DNA of 42,824 nucleotides from Nonomuraea terrae (GTDB lineage Bacteria > Actinomycetota > Actinomycetes > Streptosporangiales > Streptosporangiaceae), in the NCBI RefSeq assembly GCF_004348995.1, contig NZ_SMKQ01000058.1:1-42824 (forward strand). Direction: 5' to 3'. This document shows positions 12,079 through 20,476 of this stretch, piece after piece. The position numbers and the translations under genes were made by a program. Below the pieces are notes generated by a model. The model saw only the letters and a program-made list of their open reading frames with translations, did not search any database and was not told the origin of the DNA. Each line of letters starts with the position of its first letter. The first letter of the stretch is position 1.

Positions 12079-13121
12079 CCGCCGTCTCCTTGCCGGTTCG
12101 TGGTGGCCAGCAGCCACAGCAGGTAGGGCGCGCCGACCGCGCCGGTCACCACGCCGGTGGGCAGCGGCGCCGGCAGCAGGTGGACGGCGACGAGATCGGC
12201 GGTGAGCAGCAGCACCGCGCCGGCCAGCGCCGCCGGCACGATTCCGCCCGTGGCGGGCCCGAGCAGCCGGTTGGCGATCGGCCCGGCGACGAGCGCGACG
12301 AAGACGATCGGGCCGGCCACGGCGACGGCCAGGGCCACCAGCGCGACCGCGGTGGCGAGCAGGCCGGCGCGGCTGAGCTCGGTCCGGAGGCCCAGCGCCC
12401 GAGCGGTGTCGTCGCCGAGTTCGAGCGCGCGCAACTGGCGCCGCAACACGAGCGCGACGGGCAGGAGGAACACCAGAGCGCCGAGGAGGAGCCGCAGCTC
12501 GCCGGCGCCGGCCTGGCCGACGGAGCCGGTCAGCCAGTGCACAGCCTGCCTGGCCTCGGACAGCCGCGCCCTGGTCAGCAGGTAGCCGATGAGGCCGTCG
12601 AAGAAGAGCGCGACGCCGATGCCGATGAGGATGAACCGGTAGCCGGCGACCCCGTCGCGCCAGGCGAGCACGTACATCAGCAGGGCGGCGACCACGGCCC
12701 CGCAGAGGGCGAGCCCGCTGACGACCGGCCCGCCGGCCTGCAACAGCACGATCCCGGTGACCGCCGCGAACCCCGCGCCGGAGGTGATGCCGACGAAGTC
12801 GGGGGACGCCAGGGGGTTGCCCAGCAGCTGCTGGAAGATCGTCCCGGCGGCGCCGAGGGCGAGACCGACCGCCAGCGCGGACGCCGCGGTGGGCAGCCGC
12901 AGCTCCCGGACGACGAAGTCGACGCTGGGGTCGTCGCGCAGGTGCAGCACCGAGGCGACGACCTCCGCCGCCCCGAGCCGGAAGCTGCCCACCATCATGG
13001 TGAGCACGAACAGCGCACCGGCGGCGGCGCCGAGGGCGCTCGTCACCACGAGCGCGCGTACGGCCCGGCGACGCCGGCTGATCCGGACCGTGCCGGCGGT
13101 GGCGGGTGTGGTCGCCGTCAT
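12075..13121 (-). CDS. FecCD-family iron-siderophore permease
   Basis: The 348-residue membrane protein has about nine to ten transmembrane helices and family marks LRLPTAASALAVGLALGAAG, QQLLGNPLASPDFVGITSGA and GPIVFVALVAGPIANRLLG. It begins at ATG 3 bases after the stop of the truncated first permease (TGAGCATG) and overlaps the ATPase start. It would form one half of the membrane channel. The usual 'VGLVVPHI' is 'VALVAGPI' here, typical of the second permease (FecD/FhuG-like) subgroup. This subunit looks complete. Confidence 0.92.
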   Translation of the reverse strand: MTATTPATAGTVRISRRRRAVRALVVTSALGAAAGALFVLTMMVGSFRLGAAEVVASVLHLRDDPSVDFVVRELRLPTAASALAVGLALGAAGTIFQQLLGNPLASPDFVGITSGAGFAAVTGIVLLQAGGPVVSGLALCGAVVAALLMYVLAWRDGVAGYRFILIGIGVALFFDGLIGYLLTRARLSEARQAVHWLTGSVGQAGAGELRLLLGALVFLLPVALVLRRQLRALELGDDTARALGLRTELSRAGLLATAVALVALAVAVAGPIVFVALVAGPIANRLLGPATGGIVPAALAGAVLLLTADLVAVHLLPAPLPTGVVTGAVGAPYLLWLLATTNRQGDGG

Positions 13122-13123
13122 GC

Positions 13124-13390
13124 TCACGCCTCCGACAGCCGGCCGTAGCGGACGATGCCGACGAAGGCCGGCGCCCCGAGCACGCCGAGGACCACGCCGA
13201 CCTGCAGCTCGTCGGGGGCGGCCACCACCCGGCCCAGCACGTCGGCCAGCAGCAGCACGATGGGGGCCAGCAGCATGGAGTACGGCAGGATCCAGCGATG
13301 GTCGGGGCCGCAGACGAACCGCGCGACGTGCGGGACGACCAGCCCGACGAAGACGATCGGCCCGCAGGCGGCCGTGGCCGCACCGGCGAG
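13124..13390 (-). pseudogene. C-terminal fragment of the first FecCD-family permease
   Basis: The frame reads LAGAATAACGPIVFVGLVVPH, then VARFVCGPDHRWILPYSMLL, then LADVLGRVVAAPDELQVGVV and ends RYGRLSEA. This is the last quarter (88 residues) of a siderophore permease; the first 240 or so residues are missing. It is in the same frame as the binding-protein fragment upstream and separated from it only by the TAA at 13391-13393. A deletion that removed the C-terminal half of the binding protein and the N-terminal part of this permease explains it. It has no start of its own and would not be translated separately. Confidence 0.85.
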
Positions 13391-13879
13391 TTACCCCTCG
13401 GCCAGGTCGACGATCGACTCGCCCTGCGCGACTCCCACGACCGGCGCGAGCTCGGCGAGCTTCTTGCTCTTCTCGTCGACGCCCTCCTCCAGGCCGCTGT
13501 GCGCCTTCTCCGCCGGCCACCAGTCGCCGACGATCAGGTCGGGACGCAGGGCCGCGGCCTTCTCCACGTCGATCTTCCCCCACTCCTGGCCCAGGATCTC
13601 GATGCCGGTGAGGTCGAGATCCTTCAGGTTCGGGTCGGTCTTGACCGACTCGTCGGCGTAGACGCCGACCGGCTTGATGCCGAACGACATCAACGCGGCG
13701 GCCTCGCCCGCGTGCGCGATGATGCGCGTCGGGGTCCTGGCCGCCGTGACGACCTTGCCGGAGCCGTCGGTGAACGACCATGAGCTGGTGGACGCCGCGT
13801 CGGTGGTGTTCGCGGCGCCGCAGGCGGTGAGCGCGACGCTCAGGGCGGTGAGCAGCAGGAGCGGAGGCCGTGCGCGCAT
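13391..13879 (-). pseudogene. N-terminal half of an iron-siderophore-binding lipoprotein
   Basis: The 162-residue product has a lipoprotein signal (LLLLTALSVALTACGAA, lipobox LTAC) and the first lobe of a FecB/FepB-type binding protein: KVVTAARTPTRIIAHAGEAA, then LSFGIKPVG-type sequence (MSFGIKPVGVYADES) and LRPDLIVGDWW. It stops at LAEG with TAA, where the family normally runs to about 330 residues, so the second lobe and the closure hinge are lost. It is the first gene of the operon and lies 43 bp downstream of an iron box. Export and lipid anchoring could still occur but binding of a ferric siderophore is not expected. Confidence 0.85.
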
Positions 13880-13922
13880 GGCGGAGTTTCCGTTCTCGTA
13901 CGAGGTGAACCCCAGGGATGAG

Positions 13923-13941
13923 TTAGGTAAGGCTAACCATA
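13923..13941. promoter_or_regulatory. Iron box (IdeR/DmdR type) for the siderophore importer
   Basis: TTAGGTAAGGCTAACCATA matches the consensus TTAGGTTAGGCTAACCTAA at 16 of 19 positions by my count. It overlaps the likely promoter of the minus-strand binding-protein gene. Under iron-replete conditions an IdeR/DmdR repressor would close it. Confidence 0.8.
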
Positions 13942-13986
13942 CTTACGCTTCTTTTGCCAGCCGTGGATCTGAGGACGCGGATCTTG

Positions 13987-14005
13987 TAAGGTTAGCCTTT
14001 CCTTA
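13987..14005. promoter_or_regulatory. Second iron box (IdeR/DmdR type) for the ABC exporter-fold pair
   Basis: TAAGGTTAGCCTTTCCTTA matches the same consensus at 14 of 19 positions. It lies 74 bp upstream of the plus-strand ABC gene and 45 bp from the first box, so the divergent operons share one iron-controlled region. Confidence 0.68.
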
Positions 14006-14079
14006 TTTGGCGGAAGGGGCGATGCCTCGGTGGAGGAACCGCTGATCACGTCGTACGAGAGCACGGAGCGGTGACGCCC

Positions 14080-15762
14080 ATGACCGGCCGCCGGATCATG
14101 ACGCGCGCGGTGGCGCGCAACCGCCGGCGGCTGAGCGCGGGCATCGGCCTGACCAGCCTGCACCAGGTGTGCGAGTCGCTGGTGCCGATCCTCATCGGGG
14201 TGATCGTCGACCAGGCGATCGGCCCGGGTGACGCCGGCGCCCTGGTGGTGTGGCTGGCGGCCCTCGCCGCGTTGTTCACCGCGCTGACCCTGGCGTACCG
14301 CTTCGGCGCGCGACAGCTGATGCTCGCGATCGCCGACGAGGCCCACCTGCTGCGCGCCGAGGTGGCCGCCAAGATCATGCACCCGCGCGGCATCAGGACC
14401 GACCGGCGGGCGGGTGATCTGCTCACCGTGGCCACGACCGACACCGACAACACCTCCTACCTGCTGGACTACGTGCCGCGCATCGCGGGCGCGGTGACCG
14501 CGACCGCGGTGAGCGCGGTCGCGCTGCTCGTGATCGACGTGCGCCTGGGGCTGGCCGTGCTCGCCGGGACGCCGCTGGTGCTCCTCGCGCTGCAGGTCGC
14601 CGCGCCCGTCATCACCAGGCGGGTGACCGAGCAGCAGAACCTCGCAGGAGAGGCCACGTCCCTGGCGGCCGACCTGGTCGGCGGGGTGCGCCCGCTGCGC
14701 GGCATCGGCGCGGAGCACGCCGCCGCCGCGCGGTACGACGAGGTCAGCAGGCGCTCCCTGCGCGCCGCACTGCGCGCGGCCCGCACCCAGGGCTGGTACC
14801 TGTCCGCCTCCACGGCCGGCGGCGCGCTGCTGGCGGGCGGCGTCGCGATCCTGGCCGGATGGTTCGCGCTGAACGGGCGGATCACGGTCGGCGAGCTCAT
14901 CACCGTCATCGGTCTCGCGCAGTTCCTGATGGAGCCCGTCGGGCTGCTCACCCTCATGCCCAGCCGGCTCGCCGAGGCCAGGGCGTCGGCCTGCCGGGTG
15001 GGCGCGGTCCTGGACGCCCCGGCGCTGCTCCCCGAGGGCGCGGAGACGCTCGACGGTACCCGCCCCGAGCTGGAGCTGCGCGCGCTCAGGTACGGCACGC
15101 TCGACGGCGTGGACCTGCGCGTGCGCCCCGGCGAGTTCGTCGGGGTGGTGGCGCACCGGCCCGCCGACGGGGAGGCGCTCGTCACGATACTCTCCGGGCG
15201 GGTGGCGCCGGAGGAGTACGAAGGCGAGGTCCTGCTCGGCGGCGCGCTCCTCCCGCGTCTCGACCCGGCGGACGCCCGCCGGACGATGCTGGTGGAACCA
15301 CACCTCACAGACCTCTTCACCGGAACGATCGAGGAGAACGTCACCGCCGGCGGGCCGCTGGACGCGCAGGCGCTGGCCGCCTCGGCGGCCGACCAGGTCG
15401 TCCGCGCCCATCCCGGCGGCCTCGCGCACGTCGTCGCGGAGCGGGGCGCCGGCCTGTCCGGCGGGCAGCGGCAACGCCTGGCGCTGGCCCGTGCGCTGAC
15501 GGCGCGTCCGCCGATCCTCGTGATGCGGGACCCCACCACCGCCGTGGACGCGATGACCGAGCATGAGATCGCCCGCGGGCTGCGGGCCCTGCGCCATCCC
15601 GGTCCCGGTGCGTTCACCACCGTGATCGTGACGAGCAGCCCCTCCTTGCTCGCCCTGACGGATCGGGTCGTGGTCCTCGACGGCGGCCGGGTCGCCGCCG
15701 AGGGCACCCACGCCGAGCTGGCCGTCACCGATGACGACTACAACCGGATGGTGCTGCGGTGA
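14080..15762 (+). CDS. Exporter-fold ABC half-transporter A, degenerate nucleotide site with intact signature
   Basis: The 560-residue protein has an N-terminal six-helix ABC membrane domain and a C-terminal ATPase. The Walker A region reads VVAHRPADGEAL instead of GxxGxGKST, and Walker B ends MRDPTT, where the catalytic Glu is replaced by Pro. The signature LSGGQRQRLALARAL is intact. The next gene has the reverse pattern, so together they form one working ATP site. I prefer ATG at 14080 over GTG at 14071 because GGAG lies 11 bases upstream. The end overlaps the partner start (GTGA). It is under an iron box, so it probably handles a siderophore, either by export or, as for mycobacterial IrtAB, by import; no siderophore-reductase domain is fused here. 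Confidence 0.9.
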   Translation: MTGRRIMTRAVARNRRRLSAGIGLTSLHQVCESLVPILIGVIVDQAIGPGDAGALVVWLAALAALFTALTLAYRFGARQLMLAIADEAHLLRAEVAAKIMHPRGIRTDRRAGDLLTVATTDTDNTSYLLDYVPRIAGAVTATAVSAVALLVIDVRLGLAVLAGTPLVLLALQVAAPVITRRVTEQQNLAGEATSLAADLVGGVRPLRGIGAEHAAAARYDEVSRRSLRAALRAARTQGWYLSASTAGGALLAGGVAILAGWFALNGRITVGELITVIGLAQFLMEPVGLLTLMPSRLAEARASACRVGAVLDAPALLPEGAETLDGTRPELELRALRYGTLDGVDLRVRPGEFVGVVAHRPADGEALVTILSGRVAPEEYEGEVLLGGALLPRLDPADARRTMLVEPHLTDLFTGTIEENVTAGGPLDAQALAASAADQVVRAHPGGLAHVVAERGAGLSGGQRQRLALARALTARPPILVMRDPTTAVDAMTEHEIARGLRALRHPGPGAFTTVIVTSSPSLLALTDRVVVLDGGRVAAEGTHAELAVTDDDYNRMVLR

Positions 15763-17600
15763 CCGGACCCGATCAGCCGTCGGCCGGGCAGGACCGGCTC
15801 CCCGTCGCCGGCGGACGCCGGACCTGGGCCTGGCTGCGCCGCCGGTTGGGCGCTCAATGGACGGGCGTCACGTGGGCCGCGCTGGTGGGGGTGCTGGGCG
15901 CCGCCGCGTCCGTGGTTCCGGCCTACGCCCTGGGCACGCTCGTGGACCGCGTCAGGGAGCACGCGCCCGCCTCGGCGCTCGTCGCCATCGCGGCCGTGAT
16001 CGTGGTCGCGGCCGTCGCCGGAGGAGTGGCCACGGGCGCGGGCACGTACCTGATCGGCCGGGTGTGCGGGCATGTGCTCGCCGACCTCAGGGAGCGCACC
16101 GTGGCCCGCGCGCTCTCCCTGCCGGTCACGACGCTGGAACGGGTCGGCAAGGGAGACCTGCTGGCCCGGGTGAGCACCGACGTCGCGTCGATCGGCAAGG
16201 CCGCGACCAGCGTCGTCCCCTCGCTGATCTCCGCCTTTCTGCTGGTCGTGCTGAGCCTCGCCGCGATGGCCGGGCTCGACTGGCGGCTCGGGCTGGCCGG
16301 AGCGGTCGCGATCCCGCTCTACGTCGCGGCGCTGCGGTGGTACCTGCCACGCTCCGCACCGAAGTACGCCGGCGAACGCCGTGCCGTCGGCGACAACGCG
16401 CGATTGCTGGCGGAGAGCATGCAAGGCGTCCGGACGGTGCACGCCTACCGGCTGGAACAACGCCGCCTGCACGACATCCATCAGGCGTCGCACCAGGTGC
16501 GCGACATCGCCGTGTCGGTCTTCACGTTGTTCACCCGCTTCGTCGGCCGCGTCAACCGCGCGGAGTTCTTCGGGCTGGCCGCGATCCTCGTGGCCGGCTT
16601 CCTCCTCGTGCGCGACGGGTCCGTCACCGTCGGCCAGAGCGCCGCCGCCGCGGTCCTGTTCCACCGCCTGTTCAACCCCATCGGCATGCTGCTGTTCACC
16701 TTCGACGAGGTGCAGGCCGCCGGGGCGAGCCTGGCCAGGCTCGTCGGCGTGATCGACCTCGCGCCCGCCGCGGCTCCGGCCGACGGCGGGGACCCGGGGG
16801 AGCCGGCGGACACCTCCATCCGGCTGTCCGGCGTGCACTTCCGCTACGACGGCGGGCCGGAGGTGCTGCACGGCGTCTCCATCGACGTGGCCGCGGGCGC
16901 CCGGGTCGCACTGGTCGGCTCGACGGGCGCGGGCAAGTCCACGCTCGCGGCCATCGCGGCGGGCATCCTGCGGCCCGGCGGCGGCACCGTGCGCGTCGGC
17001 GGCGTGGCGCTCCCGCCCGACCGCCTGCGCGCGCGGGTGGCCATCGTCACCCAGGAGATCCACGTCTTCGCCGGCCCGCTGATCGAGGACCTGCGGCTGG
17101 CGCGGCCGGGAGCCTCGCGGGAGGAGGTCCGCTCCGCGCTGGCCGTCGTCGGCGCGCTGGAGTGGGCGAAGGCCCTCCCCGACGGCCTCGACACGGTGGT
17201 CGGCGAGGGCGGCCACGAGCTGACCACGGTCCAGGCCCAGCAGCTCGCCCTGGCCCGCCTGGTCCTCGTGAACCCCCCGATCGCCGTCCTGGACGAAGCC
17301 ACCGCTGAGGCGGGCAGCCTGGGCGCCCGCACGCTGGAGGAGGCCGCGGCCGCGGCGACGCGCGGACGGACCACCCTGATCGTCGCCCACCGCCTGACCC
17401 AGGCCGCGACCGCCGACCGGGTGGTCGTCCTGGAGCACGGCCGGATCGTGGAGGAGGGCACGCATCAGGATCTGCTCGCCGCGGGCGGCCGGTACGTCGA
17501 GCTCTGGCGCGCCTGGGAGGCGCACACCCCCACGTCCTCGTCACGCCAGGCGCCTCAGCGCGCGAACCTCGTACGCACGCCGGAGAGCTCGAAGTCATAG
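15759..17600 (+). CDS. Exporter-fold ABC half-transporter B, intact nucleotide site with degenerate signature
   Basis: The 613-residue protein has a six-helix membrane domain (about 25-330) and an ATPase (about 350-590). Walker A is GSTGAGKST at about residue 386 and Walker B is IAVLDEATAE, both complete; the switch His is in LIVAHRLTQ. The signature, usually LSGGQ, is LTTVQAQQLALARL. Paired with half-transporter A it gives one canonical and one dead ATP site, a heterodimer of the TM287/288 or IrtAB kind. The start GTG overlaps the previous stop. Its last 46 bases overlap the 3' end of the convergent secreted-protein gene; the tail SSSRQAPQRANL is low-complexity and may be a drifted extension. 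Confidence 0.92.
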   Translation: MTGPDQPSAGQDRLPVAGGRRTWAWLRRRLGAQWTGVTWAALVGVLGAAASVVPAYALGTLVDRVREHAPASALVAIAAVIVVAAVAGGVATGAGTYLIGRVCGHVLADLRERTVARALSLPVTTLERVGKGDLLARVSTDVASIGKAATSVVPSLISAFLLVVLSLAAMAGLDWRLGLAGAVAIPLYVAALRWYLPRSAPKYAGERRAVGDNARLLAESMQGVRTVHAYRLEQRRLHDIHQASHQVRDIAVSVFTLFTRFVGRVNRAEFFGLAAILVAGFLLVRDGSVTVGQSAAAAVLFHRLFNPIGMLLFTFDEVQAAGASLARLVGVIDLAPAAAPADGGDPGEPADTSIRLSGVHFRYDGGPEVLHGVSIDVAAGARVALVGSTGAGKSTLAAIAAGILRPGGGTVRVGGVALPPDRLRARVAIVTQEIHVFAGPLIEDLRLARPGASREEVRSALAVVGALEWAKALPDGLDTVVGEGGHELTTVQAQQLALARLVLVNPPIAVLDEATAEAGSLGARTLEEAAAAATRGRTTLIVAHRLTQAATADRVVVLEHGRIVEEGTHQDLLAAGGRYVELWRAWEAHTPTSSSRQAPQRANLVRTPESSKS

Positions 17601-18355
17601 ACCGTGTTGTTGACCTGGAGCCCGTCGACCGCGCCGACGAACGGGTTGTCCCTGCCCTTCGAGAACCCCAGGCTGAGGCTGACCACCGCATTGGGCAGCC
17701 GGGTCTTGAGGTCGGCGAACGAGCACGGCGTGGCCTGGGTGCAGCCGATGGCGGTCCCGGTGGCGCCTGTGGCGTACCACCTGCTTCCGGTCGCGGACGC
17801 GTCGTACCGCTGCCAGACGTTGGGGAGGCGGGTCGCCGGAGCGGACGGGCCGGTGGAGGTGTCGGGCAGGTAGACGAGGCTCGTGTAGTCGGTGGTGCCG
17901 ACGTTGGGATCGGCCTCGATGGTGATGTTCGGCAGGCTGACCCCGGTCAGGGAGTCGACACCCGCGAACACCCAGTACCCCAGCGTGCGGATGGTGGAGA
18001 GCCGATCGTTCGCGAAGATCGTCTCGTTGCCGAACGCGATCTTGTCGTTGCCGCTGCCGACGATGATGCCGAGGCTGCCCTGGCCGTAGGGCGGCGCCTG
18101 GGTGGCCGCGAACGCGGTGCCGGTGCGCCCGTAAGGACCCTCGCGAAGGACCGCGTTCGGCCCGCCCAGGGTGTTGCGCCCGATGACGCCCCACCGCCCG
18201 CTGGGCAGGAGTGCCGCCGCGGCCGCCTGGGCCTCCGCGGGGGCGGAATCGGCCCCTGCCGGTTGTGCGTCGCGGCCGTACGCCGACTGAGGCGCGGCCA
18301 TCAGCGTGGCCGTGCCGATGAGGATGAGGCCGGACAACATTTTCGATTTATTCAC
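17555..18355 (-). CDS. Secreted protein of unknown function
   Basis: The 266-residue protein starts with GTG, preceded by GGGG, and has a Sec signal peptide (KSKMLSGLILIGTATLMAAP, then QSAYG). The mature part has no family I recognise. It is Gly/Thr/Asn-rich, with a likely beta-rich fold: GYWVFAGVDSLTGVSLPNIT and ASATGSRWYATGATGTA. There is one Cys pair, CTQATPC, near residue 215, that could form a disulfide outside the cell. It ends in VDGLQVNNTVYDFELSGVRT. It is monocistronic, and its 3' end overlaps the convergent ABC gene by 46 bp. The upstream region is unusually A/T-rich for this genome. I do not assign a function. Confidence 0.75.
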   Translation of the reverse strand: MNKSKMLSGLILIGTATLMAAPQSAYGRDAQPAGADSAPAEAQAAAAALLPSGRWGVIGRNTLGGPNAVLREGPYGRTGTAFAATQAPPYGQGSLGIIVGSGNDKIAFGNETIFANDRLSTIRTLGYWVFAGVDSLTGVSLPNITIEADPNVGTTDYTSLVYLPDTSTGPSAPATRLPNVWQRYDASATGSRWYATGATGTAIGCTQATPCSFADLKTRLPNAVVSLSLGFSKGRDNPFVGAVDGLQVNNTVYDFELSGVRTRFAR

Positions 18356-18600
18356 TAATCGCCCCGTAGAAGAATTTTCCACTAATAGCTTGCATATCGG
18401 ACATATGATTTTCCGTCCGATGGAGATCGCGGCCCGTGTCATATCCGGCGCGGAAGGCGGCCAATCGTGATGGATGCCGATTTGGTGAGAACCTTAATGG
18501 CGCTGGTCATCGGTGAGCGTGCAGGTCAAGCCGTCCGCGGACCGTGGCGTTCACCTTTGCGCCTGTCGACGGCCATCGATGGGCCCCGGCCTCCTCGATG
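18356..18600. other. A/T-rich intergenic region with an inverted repeat
   Basis: No gene is seen in this 245-bp gap. It is richer in A and T than its surroundings and contains ATCGGAC (18396-18402) and GTCCGAT (18415-18421), a perfect 7-bp inverted repeat with 12 bases between. This lies 41-66 bp upstream of the secreted-protein start and could be an operator. Short palindromes occur near the MOSC gene end (CCATCGATGG). Confidence 0.5.
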
Positions 18601-20325
18601 TCAAAGGTCGAGTACCAGGTCGGCCTCCGGCCTGGCGCAGCAGATCAGGACCTCGCCGGCGGCGGGCGGTTCCAGCGGGTCGGGGGAGTAGTTCACGTCC
18701 CCGGCGAGGATCGGCGTGGCGCAGGTGTGGCAGACGCCGGTACGGCAGGACCAGCGCGTCGGCACCTCGCAGGCGTCGGCGAGATCCAGTACGGACCGGT
18801 AGCGGGGCGACCAGCGGACCGACAGCCCGCTGCGGGCGAACGTGATCAGCGGTCCCGTGCCCGGCTCGCCCGGCGGCTGGTGGGGAGGCGTGGCGGTGCC
18901 CGGCGTGACGCCCGGCGTGATGGGCGCGAGCGCGCCGAACAGCTCGGTGTGGATGCGGCCGGCCGCGAGGCCGACGGCCAGGAGCATGTCGCGCACGGCG
19001 CTCATGAAGGAGGCCGGCCCGCACAGGTAGGCGGTGGCGTCGGCGGGGACGCCGAGCGCCCGCAGGCTCTCCGACGTGGGCCGGCCGTGGTGGACGACCC
19101 CTCCTGGGCCGGCCTCGCCGGTTCCGGCGGCGGTGTAGAAGGTGTGTTCGTGCGCGTCCGGGAGCGAGGTCAGCAGGGTGTGGGCCTCGCGGGCGAAGGC
19201 GTGCTCGGTGCTGTTCCGTGTGGTGTGGATCCACCAGACGGGGCGTTCGGCATGCTCGGTGGCGAGCCGGTGCAGCATCGCCATGACCGGCGTCGCCCCG
19301 ATGCCCGCCGAGACGAGGAGCACGGGGCCGGTGCCCGGGGCGAGGACGAAGTCGCCACGTGGGGCCGCGACCTCCACCACGGCGCCGACCCTCAGGGACT
19401 CGTGCAGATATCGGCTGACGTGGCCGAGCTCCTCGCGCTTCACGCTCACCCGGTAGGCGGGGGCGCCGGGCGGTGAGGAGAGGGAGTAGCTGCGCACCGG
19501 TGCGGGGTCGCCGATGCCGCCGATCCGGAGGGTGAGGTACTGCCCGGCCCCGGCCACGGGCAACGGCTCCCCACCGTCGGCTTCGAGGTAGAGGGAGAGC
19601 ACCGACGGGGTCTCCCTGGCGATCCTGCTCACCCGCATCGGGCGGAAGCCCGTCCAGCCCTCGGAGCGCGGCGCCGCCGGACCGCCGGCGGCCATGGCCT
19701 CGAAGGAGCTCCGCCAGCCGGGGCTCAGGGCCGGGACGGCGAGTGCTCTGCGCAGTGTGTCGGGGTCGTGGCCAGGCAGGTAGAGCAGGGCGTCGATGTC
19801 GGCGACGGTGAGCGCGCCAGGACCGGTCCTCGTCCGTACGATGGCGTCGCCCGCCTGGATCCTTCCCTCGGTGAGGACCCGGAGGTAGAAGCCGGGGCGG
19901 TGGTGGGAGACGAGGAGGGCGGGGAGCTCGGGCTCGCCCAGGCGCAGCCCGACCCGGTAGCAGGTGACGCGAGGCTGGGTGACCTCGAACTCGGCCTCGC
20001 CGATGCGGTAACGGTCGCCGATGCACACCTCGTCGTCGGGCAGGCCGTCGACGGTGAAGTTCTCCCCGAACTGGCCGTACTCGAAGTCGGCCCGCCCGAA
20101 GTATCGCTGCCAGTAGTGGTAGGACTGGATCTGGTAGACGAGCACGGCCCGTTGCTCACCGCCGTGTCCCTGCAGGTCGCCCTGGCCGTCACCGTCGATG
20201 TTGAGCCGCCTGGCCATCCGCGGGCCGGTGACCGCGTGCTTCCACACGCCGGTGCGCACATTCCTGCCCTGCCAGGACACGTCCTTCGGCATCCCGACGT
20301 TCACGGACAACAGCTTCGCCGTCAT
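18601..20325 (-). CDS. MOSC domain fused to ferredoxin reductase and 2Fe-2S ferredoxin
   Basis: The 574-residue protein joins three modules: an N-terminal MOSC domain (about 1-175, with the conserved Cys122 in RVTCYRVGLRLGEP and LPALLVSHHRPGFYLRVL), a ferredoxin:NADP reductase-like part (about 225-455, with VRSYSLSSPPG for the flavin and LLVSAGIGATPVMAML for the nucleotide), and a C-terminal plant-type ferredoxin (about 485-574, with CRTGVCHTC and a distal Cys in LICCARP). MOSC domains bind molybdenum cofactor or carry sulfur to it. In YiiM/mARC-type systems they reduce N-hydroxylated compounds using electrons supplied by separate ferredoxin and reductase proteins, which here are one chain. 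The substrate is unknown. It is a single gene; no molybdenum-cofactor gene is near. Confidence 0.88.
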   Translation of the reverse strand: MTAKLLSVNVGMPKDVSWQGRNVRTGVWKHAVTGPRMARRLNIDGDGQGDLQGHGGEQRAVLVYQIQSYHYWQRYFGRADFEYGQFGENFTVDGLPDDEVCIGDRYRIGEAEFEVTQPRVTCYRVGLRLGEPELPALLVSHHRPGFYLRVLTEGRIQAGDAIVRTRTGPGALTVADIDALLYLPGHDPDTLRRALAVPALSPGWRSSFEAMAAGGPAAPRSEGWTGFRPMRVSRIARETPSVLSLYLEADGGEPLPVAGAGQYLTLRIGGIGDPAPVRSYSLSSPPGAPAYRVSVKREELGHVSRYLHESLRVGAVVEVAAPRGDFVLAPGTGPVLLVSAGIGATPVMAMLHRLATEHAERPVWWIHTTRNSTEHAFAREAHTLLTSLPDAHEHTFYTAAGTGEAGPGGVVHHGRPTSESLRALGVPADATAYLCGPASFMSAVRDMLLAVGLAAGRIHTELFGALAPITPGVTPGTATPPHQPPGEPGTGPLITFARSGLSVRWSPRYRSVLDLADACEVPTRWSCRTGVCHTCATPILAGDVNYSPDPLEPPAAGEVLICCARPEADLVLDL

Positions 20326-20417
20326 AGGGGCTGATCATCGCGATGACTTCACGCGATTTCCTTCCTGTCGTACCTCCGTTCCACTCTAGCCATCCGGCGC
20401 TGGTGAGTTCGCTGGTA

Positions 20418-20439
20418 GGCGGGCGGCGGACCGCCCGCC
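20418..20439 (-). terminator. Hairpin after the phytase gene
   Basis: GGCGGGCGG-CGGA-CCGCCCGCC is a perfect 9-bp stem with a four-base loop, 38 bases past the phytase stop. No U-tract follows, which is common for high-GC actinomycete terminators. It would stop phytase transcription before the MOSC gene promoter. Confidence 0.65.
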
Positions 20440-20476
20440 GTGGTGGTCGTCGCTCCAGCATCGCGGCGGCGGTGCG

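Noticed and set aside
12090..13148. A plus-strand frame opposite the FecCD permease
   Set aside because: The minus strand gives a membrane protein with FecCD motifs; the plus frame is Gln/Arg/Gly-rich noise.
13933..15711. A 592-codon minus-strand frame
   Set aside because: It is antisense to ABC half A, covers the iron box, and has no recognisable domain.
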